Of a DNA stretch of 64,000 nucleotides, positions 16,233 through 23,824 are shown piece by piece. A program made the translations under genes and the position numbers. The stretch is from Caldilineaceae bacterium (GTDB taxonomy: Bacteria; Chloroflexota; Anaerolineae; Caldilineales; Caldilineaceae): positions 62,001 through 126,000 of the forward strand of contig JAJDTL010000020.1 of assembly GCA_022827195.1 (NCBI GenBank), read 5' to 3'. The notes under the pieces were generated by a model, which had not been told where the DNA came from, did no database searches, and saw nothing but the letters and a program-made list of their open reading frames with translations. Every line of letters begins with the position of its first letter. Positions within the stretch are counted from its first letter, which is position 1.

Positions 16233-16955
16233 CTAGCTGAAGCTAATTCGGGGCCTCTTTGTCCCTTCCACTGCGAAAATGCGGCTGGAAGGAAGGGGGG
16301 GAGTTTCTTCTGCTCGCCGCGCCAGGAGAAGCTGTTGCTTCCGACTAATGTACAGTTCGAGCCGATAGCAGGCAGCTTCGACCGATACGCAGAAACATTC
16401 TGCAATTTCGGCCGGAGTGAGACCGTTGGCGTTCTTGGTCTCCAGGGCCAAGAGGCCGCTGGCCGGCATAAGTAGAGCGCTGGCAAACGCGTTGGCCTGC
16501 CATTCTGTATCTTGATAGATCTCGTGTCGAACCAGCTGTTCCCTTTGATGAAGTGCCATCTGCTGAGCCAAGGGCATGTGAGCCAAGCGCATGAGCTGAT
16601 TCGTGTGCAAAATGCAATGTCCTAACTCGTGAGCCAGGAAAAAACTACCACGCGGGTAGTCCTGTTCCAGCCAATCGTACGTTTCGGCTGACGCAAAGAT
16701 CTCGATAATTTGGCGGTCTCTGTTGTACTTCGTGAAACCTTCAGAGTTTTCGAGGTCAATCACATTGCCACGGATGGGAATATCCTGGCCGTTTCTGCCC
16801 TGGGCGGTGATGTCGAGCCCCTCAAAGAGCCGCAGTGAATTGATAGGTGCAGTGGGAGGGAGTTCAAGCCTTCTGCGAACATTGGTAGCGACAATCTCAA
16901 GTCCCTGATAGCTATAGCCGCAGTCGGCGCGGACCCCCGAAGGTCTTCTAGGCAT
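16233..16955 (-). CDS. ImmA/IrrE family metallopeptidase
   Basis: 240 aa. Zinc motif H-E-L-G-H (H109, E110, H113) in F-F-L-A-H-E-L-G-H-C-I-L-H, then E-W-Q-A-N-A-F-A-S-A-L-L-M-P, the usual third-ligand block of ImmA/IrrE peptidases. These proteins inactivate a partner XRE repressor by cleavage or displacement in response to a signal. The XRE gene ends 11 bases upstream, so the two form an operon and a de-repression switch. They stand next to the Ubl module with a shared promoter sequence, which suggests that the pair controls the Ubl operon. Confidence 0.9.
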   Translation of the reverse strand: MPRRPSGVRADCGYSYQGLEIVATNVRRRLELPPTAPINSLRLFEGLDITAQGRNGQDIPIRGNVIDLENSEGFTKYNRDRQIIEIFASAETYDWLEQDYPRGSFFLAHELGHCILHTNQLMRLAHMPLAQQMALHQREQLVRHEIYQDTEWQANAFASALLMPASGLLALETKNANGLTPAEIAECFCVSVEAACYRLELYISRKQQLLLARRAEETPPLPSSRIFAVEGTKRPRISFS

Positions 16956-16966
16956 CGTCTCTGACT

Positions 16967-17329
16967 CTACTTTTTGGAATCCTCCAAAATCTCCTTGATC
17001 TTTTTGAGCTGGTCGTTTGATATGCCGCCTCGGGCAAGGCCGCTGACCAGGTCTCTCACAACGAAGGCCTCAAGCGGCTCGGCCTTCGTGAAGTCGTATT
17101 CGATGGCTCCTCGCTCGACAGCTGCCGCGGCGATCAGTGGCGCCGGATCGGTGTTGACAAACTCCGCGACTTGGAGGATGCGCTCATTGGTAAACGGTCT
17201 GCGGTTACCGCGCTCGACGTCGGATACGTAGACCGCAGAGACTCCTAACATTCCAGCCACGTCCCCAAGAGTCTTGTCGTCGTCGTGACGGGCCCTTCTA
17301 AGGACATCTCCGAATCGCTCCAGCATCCC
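16967..17329 (-). CDS. XRE-family transcriptional repressor
   Basis: 120 aa from ATG 17329, which follows GGAGG. The HTH (T-L-G-D-V-A-G-M-L-G-V-S-A-V-Y-V-S-D-V-E) is followed by R-G-N-R-R-P-F-T, as in XRE repressors of the ImmA/IrrE type. A longer frame reaches 17395, but its start would lie upstream of the transcription start predicted from the promoter at 17396-17424, so it is rejected. Likely it represses itself and the Ubl operon through the shared AGCTAA repeats. Confidence 0.88.
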   Translation of the reverse strand, partial: GMLERFGDVLRRARHDDDKTLGDVAGMLGVSAVYVSDVERGNRRPFTNERILQVAEFVNTDPAPLIAAAAVERGAIEYDFTKAEPLEAFVVRDLVSGLARGGISNDQLKKIKEILEDSKK

Positions 17330-17395
17330 ATTTGCCTCCTCTCTTTCTTGGTCGCAGTCTCTCCTCCTATTCCCTCGGCCGCCATGTCTGTTCAT

Positions 17396-17424
17396 AGTTT
17401 AGCCATTTAGCTAATTCTTGTCAA
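17396..17424 (-). promoter_or_regulatory. Promoter and operator of the XRE-ImmA/IrrE pair
   Basis: TTGACA (17419-17424), 17-base spacer, TAAACT (17396-17401) on the minus strand. The spacer contains TTAGCTAA and GGCTAA, closely matching the Ubl promoter. This supports autoregulation. Confidence 0.75.
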
Positions 17425-17520
17425 TGGGTAACTTGATGGAGATTCAGGCCGGAGGAAGTGAGTTCTCGTTTACTCTTTTGGCAACTTCTCAAGCGGCGCG
17501 ATCTGTCGATCTGTCTGGTT

Positions 17521-18492
17521 GGCCCCAACGGATGGACCACGAAATGGGAAAAGGAAAGCGCACTTTGGTCGGATGCGGCCGGCACTGAGCGGGGCGGGCG
17601 GCGTTGTCATGCTTTACGACGCGAAGCGCGTATTTGTGCGACGATCGGCCAATTGTTTAGCCGCCTACAACTGCTTCTAGCGCAGTGTGGAAGTTACTGG
17701 TTGCCACTGGACGCTGCCAATTCTTGACTGTCGAACTGCCCTTCCACAAGTTTGGCGACTGGCCCTACTACAGGTCTCAACTCGAATCCAGGTTGGTGTG
17801 CCAAGCCCACAGGGTTTGACGTTTGCGGGTCCAGGTTCCTATGCAGGCTGTGCCGATGCCAGGTAGGCAAGGGTCTGCAACACCAGACGGGCGGACTCCT
17901 CGATGTCGGCGTCGGCGGCAGCGCGGGCGAGGCTGAAACGGATCGACGCGCCGGATTGGGTGAAGGTAAGTCCGAAAAGGTGCGGCGGCAAGGATGATCC
18001 TGCCGCTGGTCTGGGGAAAGAGTTGTCCGTGGGCGGGCATGGCTGGCGCCCATGGTTGGACCACGAGTTGGGAAATAGAGAGCGCATCCAGGTGGATGCC
18101 GCGATCTGCTCAGAAGGCGCCGCCGCCGGATGCAGGCCTGGACACGGTGGCTGGATTGCGGGCCTGATTCAGGCCAATGCGGGCGCGGCAGTCTGCGATT
18201 CGACCTTTTCTGGAAAACTGACACTTTTTCGCCACACAAAAAGGCAGGAATTACACGATGATGACATATAAAGGTGGTATAATTTGGTGTGTGACCTGTA
18301 GAATGTCTTGGTTCCGGGCGGTGAACGCGGGCCGGGTTTTCGCGGAAGCGGTGAGGGGCGTTTGCCAGCGGCTGGCCGGTATGGAGCAGCTCACTTTGGA
18401 ATGCAGCCGTAGCCGTTTGCGGAGGCGGCACAGGTCGTTATCCGTCTGGATGCGACTTTTCTTTCCCGACTGGTGGCCCAAAGATTGGGGCT
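17521..18492. mobile_element. Composite of IS3-derived ends around a gene remnant
   Basis: A left end (GGCCCCAACGGATGGACCAC) starts at 17521 and continues with the shared GAAGCGC block. A second left-like end (GCCCATGGTTGGACCACGAG) starts near 18048. A right-like end closes with AAGATTGGGGCT at 18492. Between the two left ends lies an aminotransferase fragment. The copies are worn and no transposase is present. The region fills the 1.3 kb between the XRE promoter and the second HEPN gene; no other gene is seen. Confidence 0.5.
17839..17990 (-). pseudogene. C-terminal remnant of a PLP aminotransferase, copy 2
   Basis: The minus frame reads G-A-S-I-R-F-S-L-A-R-A-A-A-D-A-D-I, then E-E-S-A-R-L-V-L-Q-T-L-A-Y-L-A, and stops after S-A-Q-P-A. 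It is the tail of a class V aminotransferase. It matches the copy at 4572-4711 in DNA and position relative to nearby IS-derived ends, so both descend from the same fragment. Confidence 0.6.
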
Positions 18493-18659
18493 CACCATAC
18501 TTCATCTCTGCTCTCCTACAATCATCGCGTGTGACTGTTCAGCATGGCAAATGAATGCCGCAACTCTGCACCATTTGACGTCACACCCTGAGCACCTTTA
18601 TCGATTCCCGCCAGCCCAAAGAACTGAGAATGGCTGATCAACAAGGAAGGAGGGCAGCG

Positions 18660-19595
18660 ATGATTCGGCTTACGGAGACGAACAACGAATACCTTCTGGC
18701 TATTCCTGCCGCTCAGAGAGAACGTGCGAAGGGGATTCAGGGAAGGAGATGGAATCCTCAGCTACGTCGCTGGGTCTATCCAAGGACCAACCGGACCTAT
18801 GATGCCCTCGTCGCGGAGTTTGGGGATGACCTGACTCAGGAATCTGACTTTACGCATCCTTCCTCCGACCGTGAGCAAGAGGATAGGGAGAGGCAGGCGA
18901 CAGCTGACCTCCTAGAGAAGGTCGAAGGCATCAGCCAGACAATGTCAAAACTCTTGAGGTTTCTGAGTCATACAGACAATGAGCGTACGGAAACGCTCAT
19001 GCTGCAAGAGGAGGAGATTCGGTTCCTGAAAGGGCAACTCATAGAAAGAGATGAGGAAACTTACGCGTTGCAAGACAGATATGATCAACTCGAGAAGAAG
19101 TACGGCAGGCTAATCAAGGAGACTACAGAGCAACCCTATTCCGACAGAGATGAAGTCGTGATGGCGATGGCGATGGAAGTCATGGGGCACGATCGAGTGT
19201 TCGGTGAACAGCTCAAAAAAATGCGGATCGATGGAACTCTACCATTGAAAGTTGCCGGCCTGATGGAAGGGCACCTGAAGAATCTACTACGTTCTGAGGG
19301 TCCCCTCAATGAGCTGCTTAGAGAGCTTGACGACATTTACGTACTCGATCGATATGCGGTTGACATCGCCCACATGCTTAGAAAGCAGCGGAACAAGGTG
19401 GCCCATCTTGGAGAACCAGAAGATCCAAGGATTGAGATGGGCCGCGCCCTTTTCTGTCTATTTGGAGCAGCGCTCTTGTTTCCTGAACTTCCCGAGGTCG
19501 ATGCTGAATCAGATCGAGGCGAGGGACTGGGCGGTCGGGGGCCGAGGGCGGAGGCGAGGCAGGGAATACCGTATTGGACTGGAGAAAACGAATAG
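18660..19595 (+). CDS. HEPN-domain protein with HARP-like N-terminus and coiled coil
   Basis: 311 aa from ATG 18660 behind AAGGAAGGAGG (in-frame ATG 18630 is weaker). Residues 1-60 (K-G-I-Q-G-R-R-W-N-P-Q-L-R-R-W-V-Y-P) resemble the HARP-like N-terminal module. Residues 80-170 are strongly heptad-like, probably a coiled coil. The C-terminus has R-N-K-V-A-H (R244, H249) in the R-x4-H spacing of HEPN RNases. The likely role is RNA cleavage. It ends just upstream of the promoter of the second HNH gene on the same strand. Confidence 0.7.
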   Translation: MIRLTETNNEYLLAIPAAQRERAKGIQGRRWNPQLRRWVYPRTNRTYDALVAEFGDDLTQESDFTHPSSDREQEDRERQATADLLEKVEGISQTMSKLLRFLSHTDNERTETLMLQEEEIRFLKGQLIERDEETYALQDRYDQLEKKYGRLIKETTEQPYSDRDEVVMAMAMEVMGHDRVFGEQLKKMRIDGTLPLKVAGLMEGHLKNLLRSEGPLNELLRELDDIYVLDRYAVDIAHMLRKQRNKVAHLGEPEDPRIEMGRALFCLFGAALLFPELPEVDAESDRGEGLGGRGPRAEARQGIPYWTGENE

Positions 19596-19603
19596 GGTAT
19601 AAT
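19574..19603 (+). promoter_or_regulatory. Sigma-70-type promoter for the second SBD-HNH gene
   Basis: TTGGAC (19574-19579), 18-base spacer, TATAAT (19598-19603). It overlaps the end of the HEPN gene. The copy at 4715-4744 has the same spacing and flanks. The gap from -10 to the GTG start is about 90 bases. Confidence 0.75.
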
Positions 19604-19692
19604 CGCATCTCAAATCTTTGGCAGGCGGTACTCCCCCCATTTCACGCTGCCGATCTTTTTTCCAGATCTCTGTGCACGACAGACCCTGACAA

Positions 19693-20580
19693 GTGGATAG
19701 GGAAGAGATTGCTCGAAAGTTTGAAACCTTGAGAGTATGGCGGAGGGGCGATGAGCGAGCACCTCACAAGCCTCTGTTGATTCTCTATGCCATTGGGAAG
19801 CTTCTTCGCGAAGAGAAGCGTCTTCTTTCGTTTATCGAAGTAGATGAAAAGCTTGGAGACCTACTGAACGAGTTTGGACCCAAGAGAAAGGTTCAGAAGC
19901 CGGAACAGCCGTTTTGGCGGCTTCAAAATGACGGCGTTTGGGAAGTGTCCGGCGTAGATGAGGTAGAACTGCCGGCCGGTGGGGACATGAGCAGAGGCGT
20001 TCTCCGTCGCAACGAGGCTGCAGGGGGATTTACCGAGGATATCGCTCGGGAGTTGCAAAGCGACTCCGGCTTAGGCCTCGAAATTGCTCAGAAAATGCTG
20101 GACGCTCATTTTCCCGACTCGATTCACGAGGACATTCTGCAGGCAACAGGGATAGAGCTGACTCTCAAAGGTACTGGTCGACAGAAGCGGGACCCAAACT
20201 TCCGGGTTAATATCTTGAAAGCCTATGAATATCGTTGCGCCGTATGCGGCTTTGACGTAAGACTTGGGCTTCGGCCCATTGCCCTTGAAGCCGCTCACAT
20301 CAAGTGGCGGCAGGCGGGGGGGCCTGACGCAGAGGTTAACGGACTCGCTCTCTGTTCACTTCACCACAAGCTGTTCGACAGGGGTGCGTTCACATTGTCC
20401 AACGAATTGGAGATTTTGGTTTCCGACGACGCTCACGGTACGGCGGGATTTCATGAGTGGCTGATGCGATTCCATGGAGAGAAGCTCAACTTTCCGCAGC
20501 GGCAGACATTCTATCCCAGCGAGAGCTTCACACACTGGCATGCCAGAGAGGTGTTTCAAGGGGAGTATCGGGATCTGTAG
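19693..20580 (+). CDS. Phosphorothioate-sensing HNH restriction endonuclease (SBD-HNH), copy 2
   Basis: 295 aa with GTG start; same length and order as copy 1 at 4829. N-terminal sulfur-binding domain: R-A-P-H-K-P-L-L-I-L-Y-A-I-G, then P-F-W-R-L-Q-N-D-G-V-W. The HNH half has C-A-V-C-G-F-D, A-A-H-I-K-W and N-G-L-A-L-C-S-L-H-H-K-L-F-D. The Y-H-T-Q segment after F-G-P-K-R is replaced by V-Q-K-P-E, so substrate preference may differ. It lies 15 bases before the first gene of the DISARM-type locus on the same strand and could be co-transcribed with it. Confidence 0.88.
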   Translation: MDREEIARKFETLRVWRRGDERAPHKPLLILYAIGKLLREEKRLLSFIEVDEKLGDLLNEFGPKRKVQKPEQPFWRLQNDGVWEVSGVDEVELPAGGDMSRGVLRRNEAAGGFTEDIARELQSDSGLGLEIAQKMLDAHFPDSIHEDILQATGIELTLKGTGRQKRDPNFRVNILKAYEYRCAVCGFDVRLGLRPIALEAAHIKWRQAGGPDAEVNGLALCSLHHKLFDRGAFTLSNELEILVSDDAHGTAGFHEWLMRFHGEKLNFPQRQTFYPSESFTHWHAREVFQGEYRDL

Positions 20581-20595
20581 GATTTCATTCATATC

Positions 20596-21957
20596 ATGGC
20601 GAAAGACTGGTCCGACAGAGAAATCGGTGCCATAGTTCGAGATTATTTTGTCATGCTTGAGCATGAGCAAATGGGTAGAGCCTATAGCAAAGCCGAGCAT
20701 CGGCGTGTACTAATGCGTGTCGTCAGGCGGTCTAAAGGATCGATCGAACGTAAACACATGAACATCAGTGCAGTCATGAAAGATCTCCAGCTTCCCCATA
20801 TAAGAGGCTATAAGCCCTATAGGAACTATCAAAGAGCTCTATATGAGGCCGTCAAAGCCAGTTTGGAGGAGAGACAAGACCTCTTTGAACTCCTGACCAG
20901 TGAAGCGGGAGCTGTTCACCAAAGTAGAGAAGCGACGAACAATTCACATATCGACATCGACTTCCGATACTGGGTCGATGGCCGGAAACTGCCTCTGCCC
21001 AGCTGGGGTAAGTTTTACATGCAACTTGGTGCCTCGGTTGCAGAGCAGAGTGACCCTCAAAGTAACATTGTGACGGCTCTAGCTGTTCCCACCCGGTCGT
21101 ACGCGGCTGCTTTTGTAGCCGCAGGTGCAATTATTTGCAGGGCGAGGACTATTGATACTAAGGGTCAGATCTCGTCTGCAGCCCACTTCGAGATGCTAAG
21201 CCGCCTTCCCGCTGGCACGTCTGTGGTCCTACGAAAAGGCGAAAAGTCAGTCAAAGGAAAAATTGTTGGAACTAACGGCGGAAATGGCGATGGAAGCGCG
21301 ATGATAGGAATCCAAACCCAGGCGCCGACTGGAAAGGGAGGACCTCTCATTGTGTGGATTCCCGCGGAGGCTTCACTAAGGGTCCAAGTATCATCTAAGA
21401 TATGGACCCAGCTCCCCGCCAATTCGGTAAAATCAGCAGACGTAAGCAAAGCCAGCTCGGAATTCGTCGCCCGTATTTTTCAGGGTGCAGATTTCTCGAA
21501 TTTCTTCACAAAGTCCTCTCTTGACTGTGTAATTCTTGGAAGCGTAGCGTCGCTCAAACAAGAGGCAACGGCAACGAAGTTGTCTGTTGGTTCTGATGGA
21601 CAAGAAGCTTCGGCTGGAACACTTCGAGACATACTTAGAATTCGTAGACTCATGAGCACCCATGAAGCTTTTCGGTCAGACATTTTCCCGGTCAATCCCA
21701 AGGGCAATGCGATGGAGTCCGAGGAGATGGCACCTCATTTGGTCATTTTTGATGGAGCTGTCGGATTTCTGAAATGGCGCTACGTCTGGTCTCACTGCAA
21801 CTGGGTCGTCATTTTGGACCGGACAGAGCCACGATTCACGGAAGCTGTCCAGATAGTCAACGAGGAGTATTGGAGCCGTATTAGCGACGAGGAATTGAGG
21901 TTGTCTGACGCTCCTCCAGATTCTGTCGAATTGGTTTCATTCACGGTGGCACGATGA
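20596..21957 (+). CDS. DISARM-associated protein of unknown function (first)
   Basis: 453 aa. Residues 1-75 form a known defence-linked module (W-S-D-R-E-I-G-A-I-V, E-Q-M-G-R-A-Y-S-K-A-E, R-S-K-G-S-I-E-R-K-H) that also precedes HNH nucleases; it probably binds nucleic acid. The remainder is alpha/beta. Near the C-terminus it has H-L-V-I-F-D-G-A-V-G-F-L-K-W-R, then W-V-V-I-L-D-R-T-E-P-R-F-T-E-A-V, which reminded me of the DrmE proteins of DISARM, but I cannot confirm this. Its stop overlaps the next start by four bases (ATGA), so the two are translated together. Call is low confidence. Confidence 0.7.
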   Translation: MAKDWSDREIGAIVRDYFVMLEHEQMGRAYSKAEHRRVLMRVVRRSKGSIERKHMNISAVMKDLQLPHIRGYKPYRNYQRALYEAVKASLEERQDLFELLTSEAGAVHQSREATNNSHIDIDFRYWVDGRKLPLPSWGKFYMQLGASVAEQSDPQSNIVTALAVPTRSYAAAFVAAGAIICRARTIDTKGQISSAAHFEMLSRLPAGTSVVLRKGEKSVKGKIVGTNGGNGDGSAMIGIQTQAPTGKGGPLIVWIPAEASLRVQVSSKIWTQLPANSVKSADVSKASSEFVARIFQGADFSNFFTKSSLDCVILGSVASLKQEATATKLSVGSDGQEASAGTLRDILRIRRLMSTHEAFRSDIFPVNPKGNAMESEEMAPHLVIFDGAVGFLKWRYVWSHCNWVVILDRTEPRFTEAVQIVNEEYWSRISDEELRLSDAPPDSVELVSFTVAR

Positions 21958-23531
21958 ACCAAGTAACCTTTGAATTAGTAGGCGCAGTCTACGACTGTGC
22001 ACGTTTAGCCAAGATAGAGGTGCACCATGTCCATGACGCTGCGTTTCACAGGTTTTGCTTGCTAGTCAGAGCATTCGAGAGGTCGCTTGGAGAGTCTGTC
22101 AGTGATGACTACTGGAGTCAATTCCTACGGACGTTGAAGCGATACCGTTTTGAAGTATCGTCAACGCCTCTTCCTTTCAAATATCCGGCGGAGGCATCCC
22201 CAGGTCTTGTTGAGCGATTGGAAGAACGGCTTGCGAATTGTGACTTGATCTATCCTCAGTTCGCCGATTCTGCCTACGAGCTGGTTGACAGTTTACAGGC
22301 TCTACTTGATTCTCCTTTAAGTCCGATTCAGGGCGTTTGTGCCGATATTGCCAGTGGCGAAGTGAATGTGGCAATGCTGATAAAGGCATCCCGTCATATC
22401 CCGGCAGTGGAGCGGATGCTCAGAAGTAGACCAGAGTTTCGGGCGATTGAAGTAATAAGCCCGTCCCAACTGAAGGGCCACACTTGCTACTCAAGAGTTA
22501 TTGTCATAGGGCCAGCTCGTTGGTATGACGACTATGTGTTTCAGGCTCCGAGAGCTCATTGCATACACCTAGTAAAGTATAGGTGGGTGAATGACACTAA
22601 AGCTCTGAGAAGAGTCTTTGCTGGCTCCGGGAAGTATTCGGTTGTGGGTTGGTCCGACCGAGGCACAGATGGTAGCGGCAGAGCCCAAGATGGTACCATT
22701 GTGCCGGGAAACTCACTGGATCCTGAGGAATTCCTACCTTCAATTGATTGGGGCAGCGTGTTGCAAATAGTGTCTGCCCGCATAGCGGGTAATTCACATG
22801 ACGGGGGTGAGGAAGAAGAACATGTACCTGCGCGTCTTTTCCAGCTTGAAGGGGAAATAGTGGTACCTTTAGATGCTGCTGAAAGTGCAAGGGCCACTGT
22901 CTTAATGTTGACCCAGGGAGAAGATGACCCGGTCCAGAGAGTACCAGTATCAAGCATTGAGGCTGGCATGTTCCTCTTGGTACGCACGGGAGGCGTAGGT
23001 GAGTACATAGTTTCTGTCGCGGACCAGGTTCTTGGCGCGCATGCGGCTAAAGCGAGAGAAGTGCAAAGAGACTGGAAAGACCGCTTAAGGAGAAAAGTGA
23101 GGCAGAACGGTCTGAACCAGGTAGTTCAACAACTGAAGGCTCTTGGCTCAAGGCGCGCAAACGATGTCAACGTCCGTAACTGGATGTCTTATAGGAGCAT
23201 AAAGACAGAAGCCACAGATGATTTTCGGGCCGTAATGAGGCTCACAGGATTGGCGGAGAGATTTGAAGAATTTTGGACTACAATGGAGCTGATTGACGGA
23301 GCACATAGGAAAGCTGGGCATCTCATTCGCCAGCAGCTTCTAACGAAAGTTCGTAATACTGATCTCCATGATCTTGAAAAACTGGGCAAAATGGATTTTG
23401 AACTGTCCGGGGCGGAGGGAGTCCATCTCACCGCAATTCGGATTGAAAGTGTGCATCCACAGACCTTCGAGATCGATGTTGCAAAATTGGGACACCCCGT
23501 TGAGATGGACGGCAATCAATTGCTAGGATGA
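21954..23531 (+). CDS. DISARM-associated protein of unknown function (second), DrmE-like candidate
   Basis: 525 aa. No catalytic motif is obvious. The C-terminal part has N-V-R-N-W-M-S-Y-R-S-I-K, then D-D-F-R-A-V-M-R-L-T-G-L and I-D-G-A-H-R-K-A-G-H-L-I-R-Q-Q-L-L, a pattern I associate with the C-terminus of DrmE. Together with the preceding protein the length is near that of a large DrmE, so the pair may be a split DrmE. It overlaps the previous gene and lies about 0.3 kb before DrmA. Its position makes a role in the DISARM complex likely. Confidence 0.7.
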   Translation: MNQVTFELVGAVYDCARLAKIEVHHVHDAAFHRFCLLVRAFERSLGESVSDDYWSQFLRTLKRYRFEVSSTPLPFKYPAEASPGLVERLEERLANCDLIYPQFADSAYELVDSLQALLDSPLSPIQGVCADIASGEVNVAMLIKASRHIPAVERMLRSRPEFRAIEVISPSQLKGHTCYSRVIVIGPARWYDDYVFQAPRAHCIHLVKYRWVNDTKALRRVFAGSGKYSVVGWSDRGTDGSGRAQDGTIVPGNSLDPEEFLPSIDWGSVLQIVSARIAGNSHDGGEEEEHVPARLFQLEGEIVVPLDAAESARATVLMLTQGEDDPVQRVPVSSIEAGMFLLVRTGGVGEYIVSVADQVLGAHAAKAREVQRDWKDRLRRKVRQNGLNQVVQQLKALGSRRANDVNVRNWMSYRSIKTEATDDFRAVMRLTGLAERFEEFWTTMELIDGAHRKAGHLIRQQLLTKVRNTDLHDLEKLGKMDFELSGAEGVHLTAIRIESVHPQTFEIDVAKLGHPVEMDGNQLLG

Positions 23532-23824
23532 AGACACTTCGAAGAGGTCAGACTGTTTGGGTAATGGAGAATTAGAGTTGATCCCTTTTGAAACCCCGAC
23601 TTCTCGGAAAGGGGGCGCATAGGATTCACGGGCACTTCGGCCGTACGCTCGTCGGGAAGAATTTCTTGGTTCCGTTAGGGAAACACTTTAGAACTCTCCC
23701 ATAGGTTGAAGGAGGAGTTTGAGACTCGCCTTTGGATAGGATGCCACAATCTCGATTCGTCGGTAACGAAAGTGTTGCGCTGGTTCACAGTCCTGGTTCA
23801 TTCACCTTCGCTGAGAGAAAGAGA
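23532..23824. other. Leader region before DrmA
   Basis: No gene. A strong AAGGAGGAG sits at 23708-23716 but no ATG lies at the normal distance; the first in-frame start there is TTG 23732. Confidence 0.4.

Noticed and set aside
4829-20580. A host phosphorothioation (Dnd/Ssp) system
   Set aside because: Two sulfur-sensing HNH genes are present but no DndA-E or SspA-D genes are in the window; self-modification would be harmful with such enzymes.
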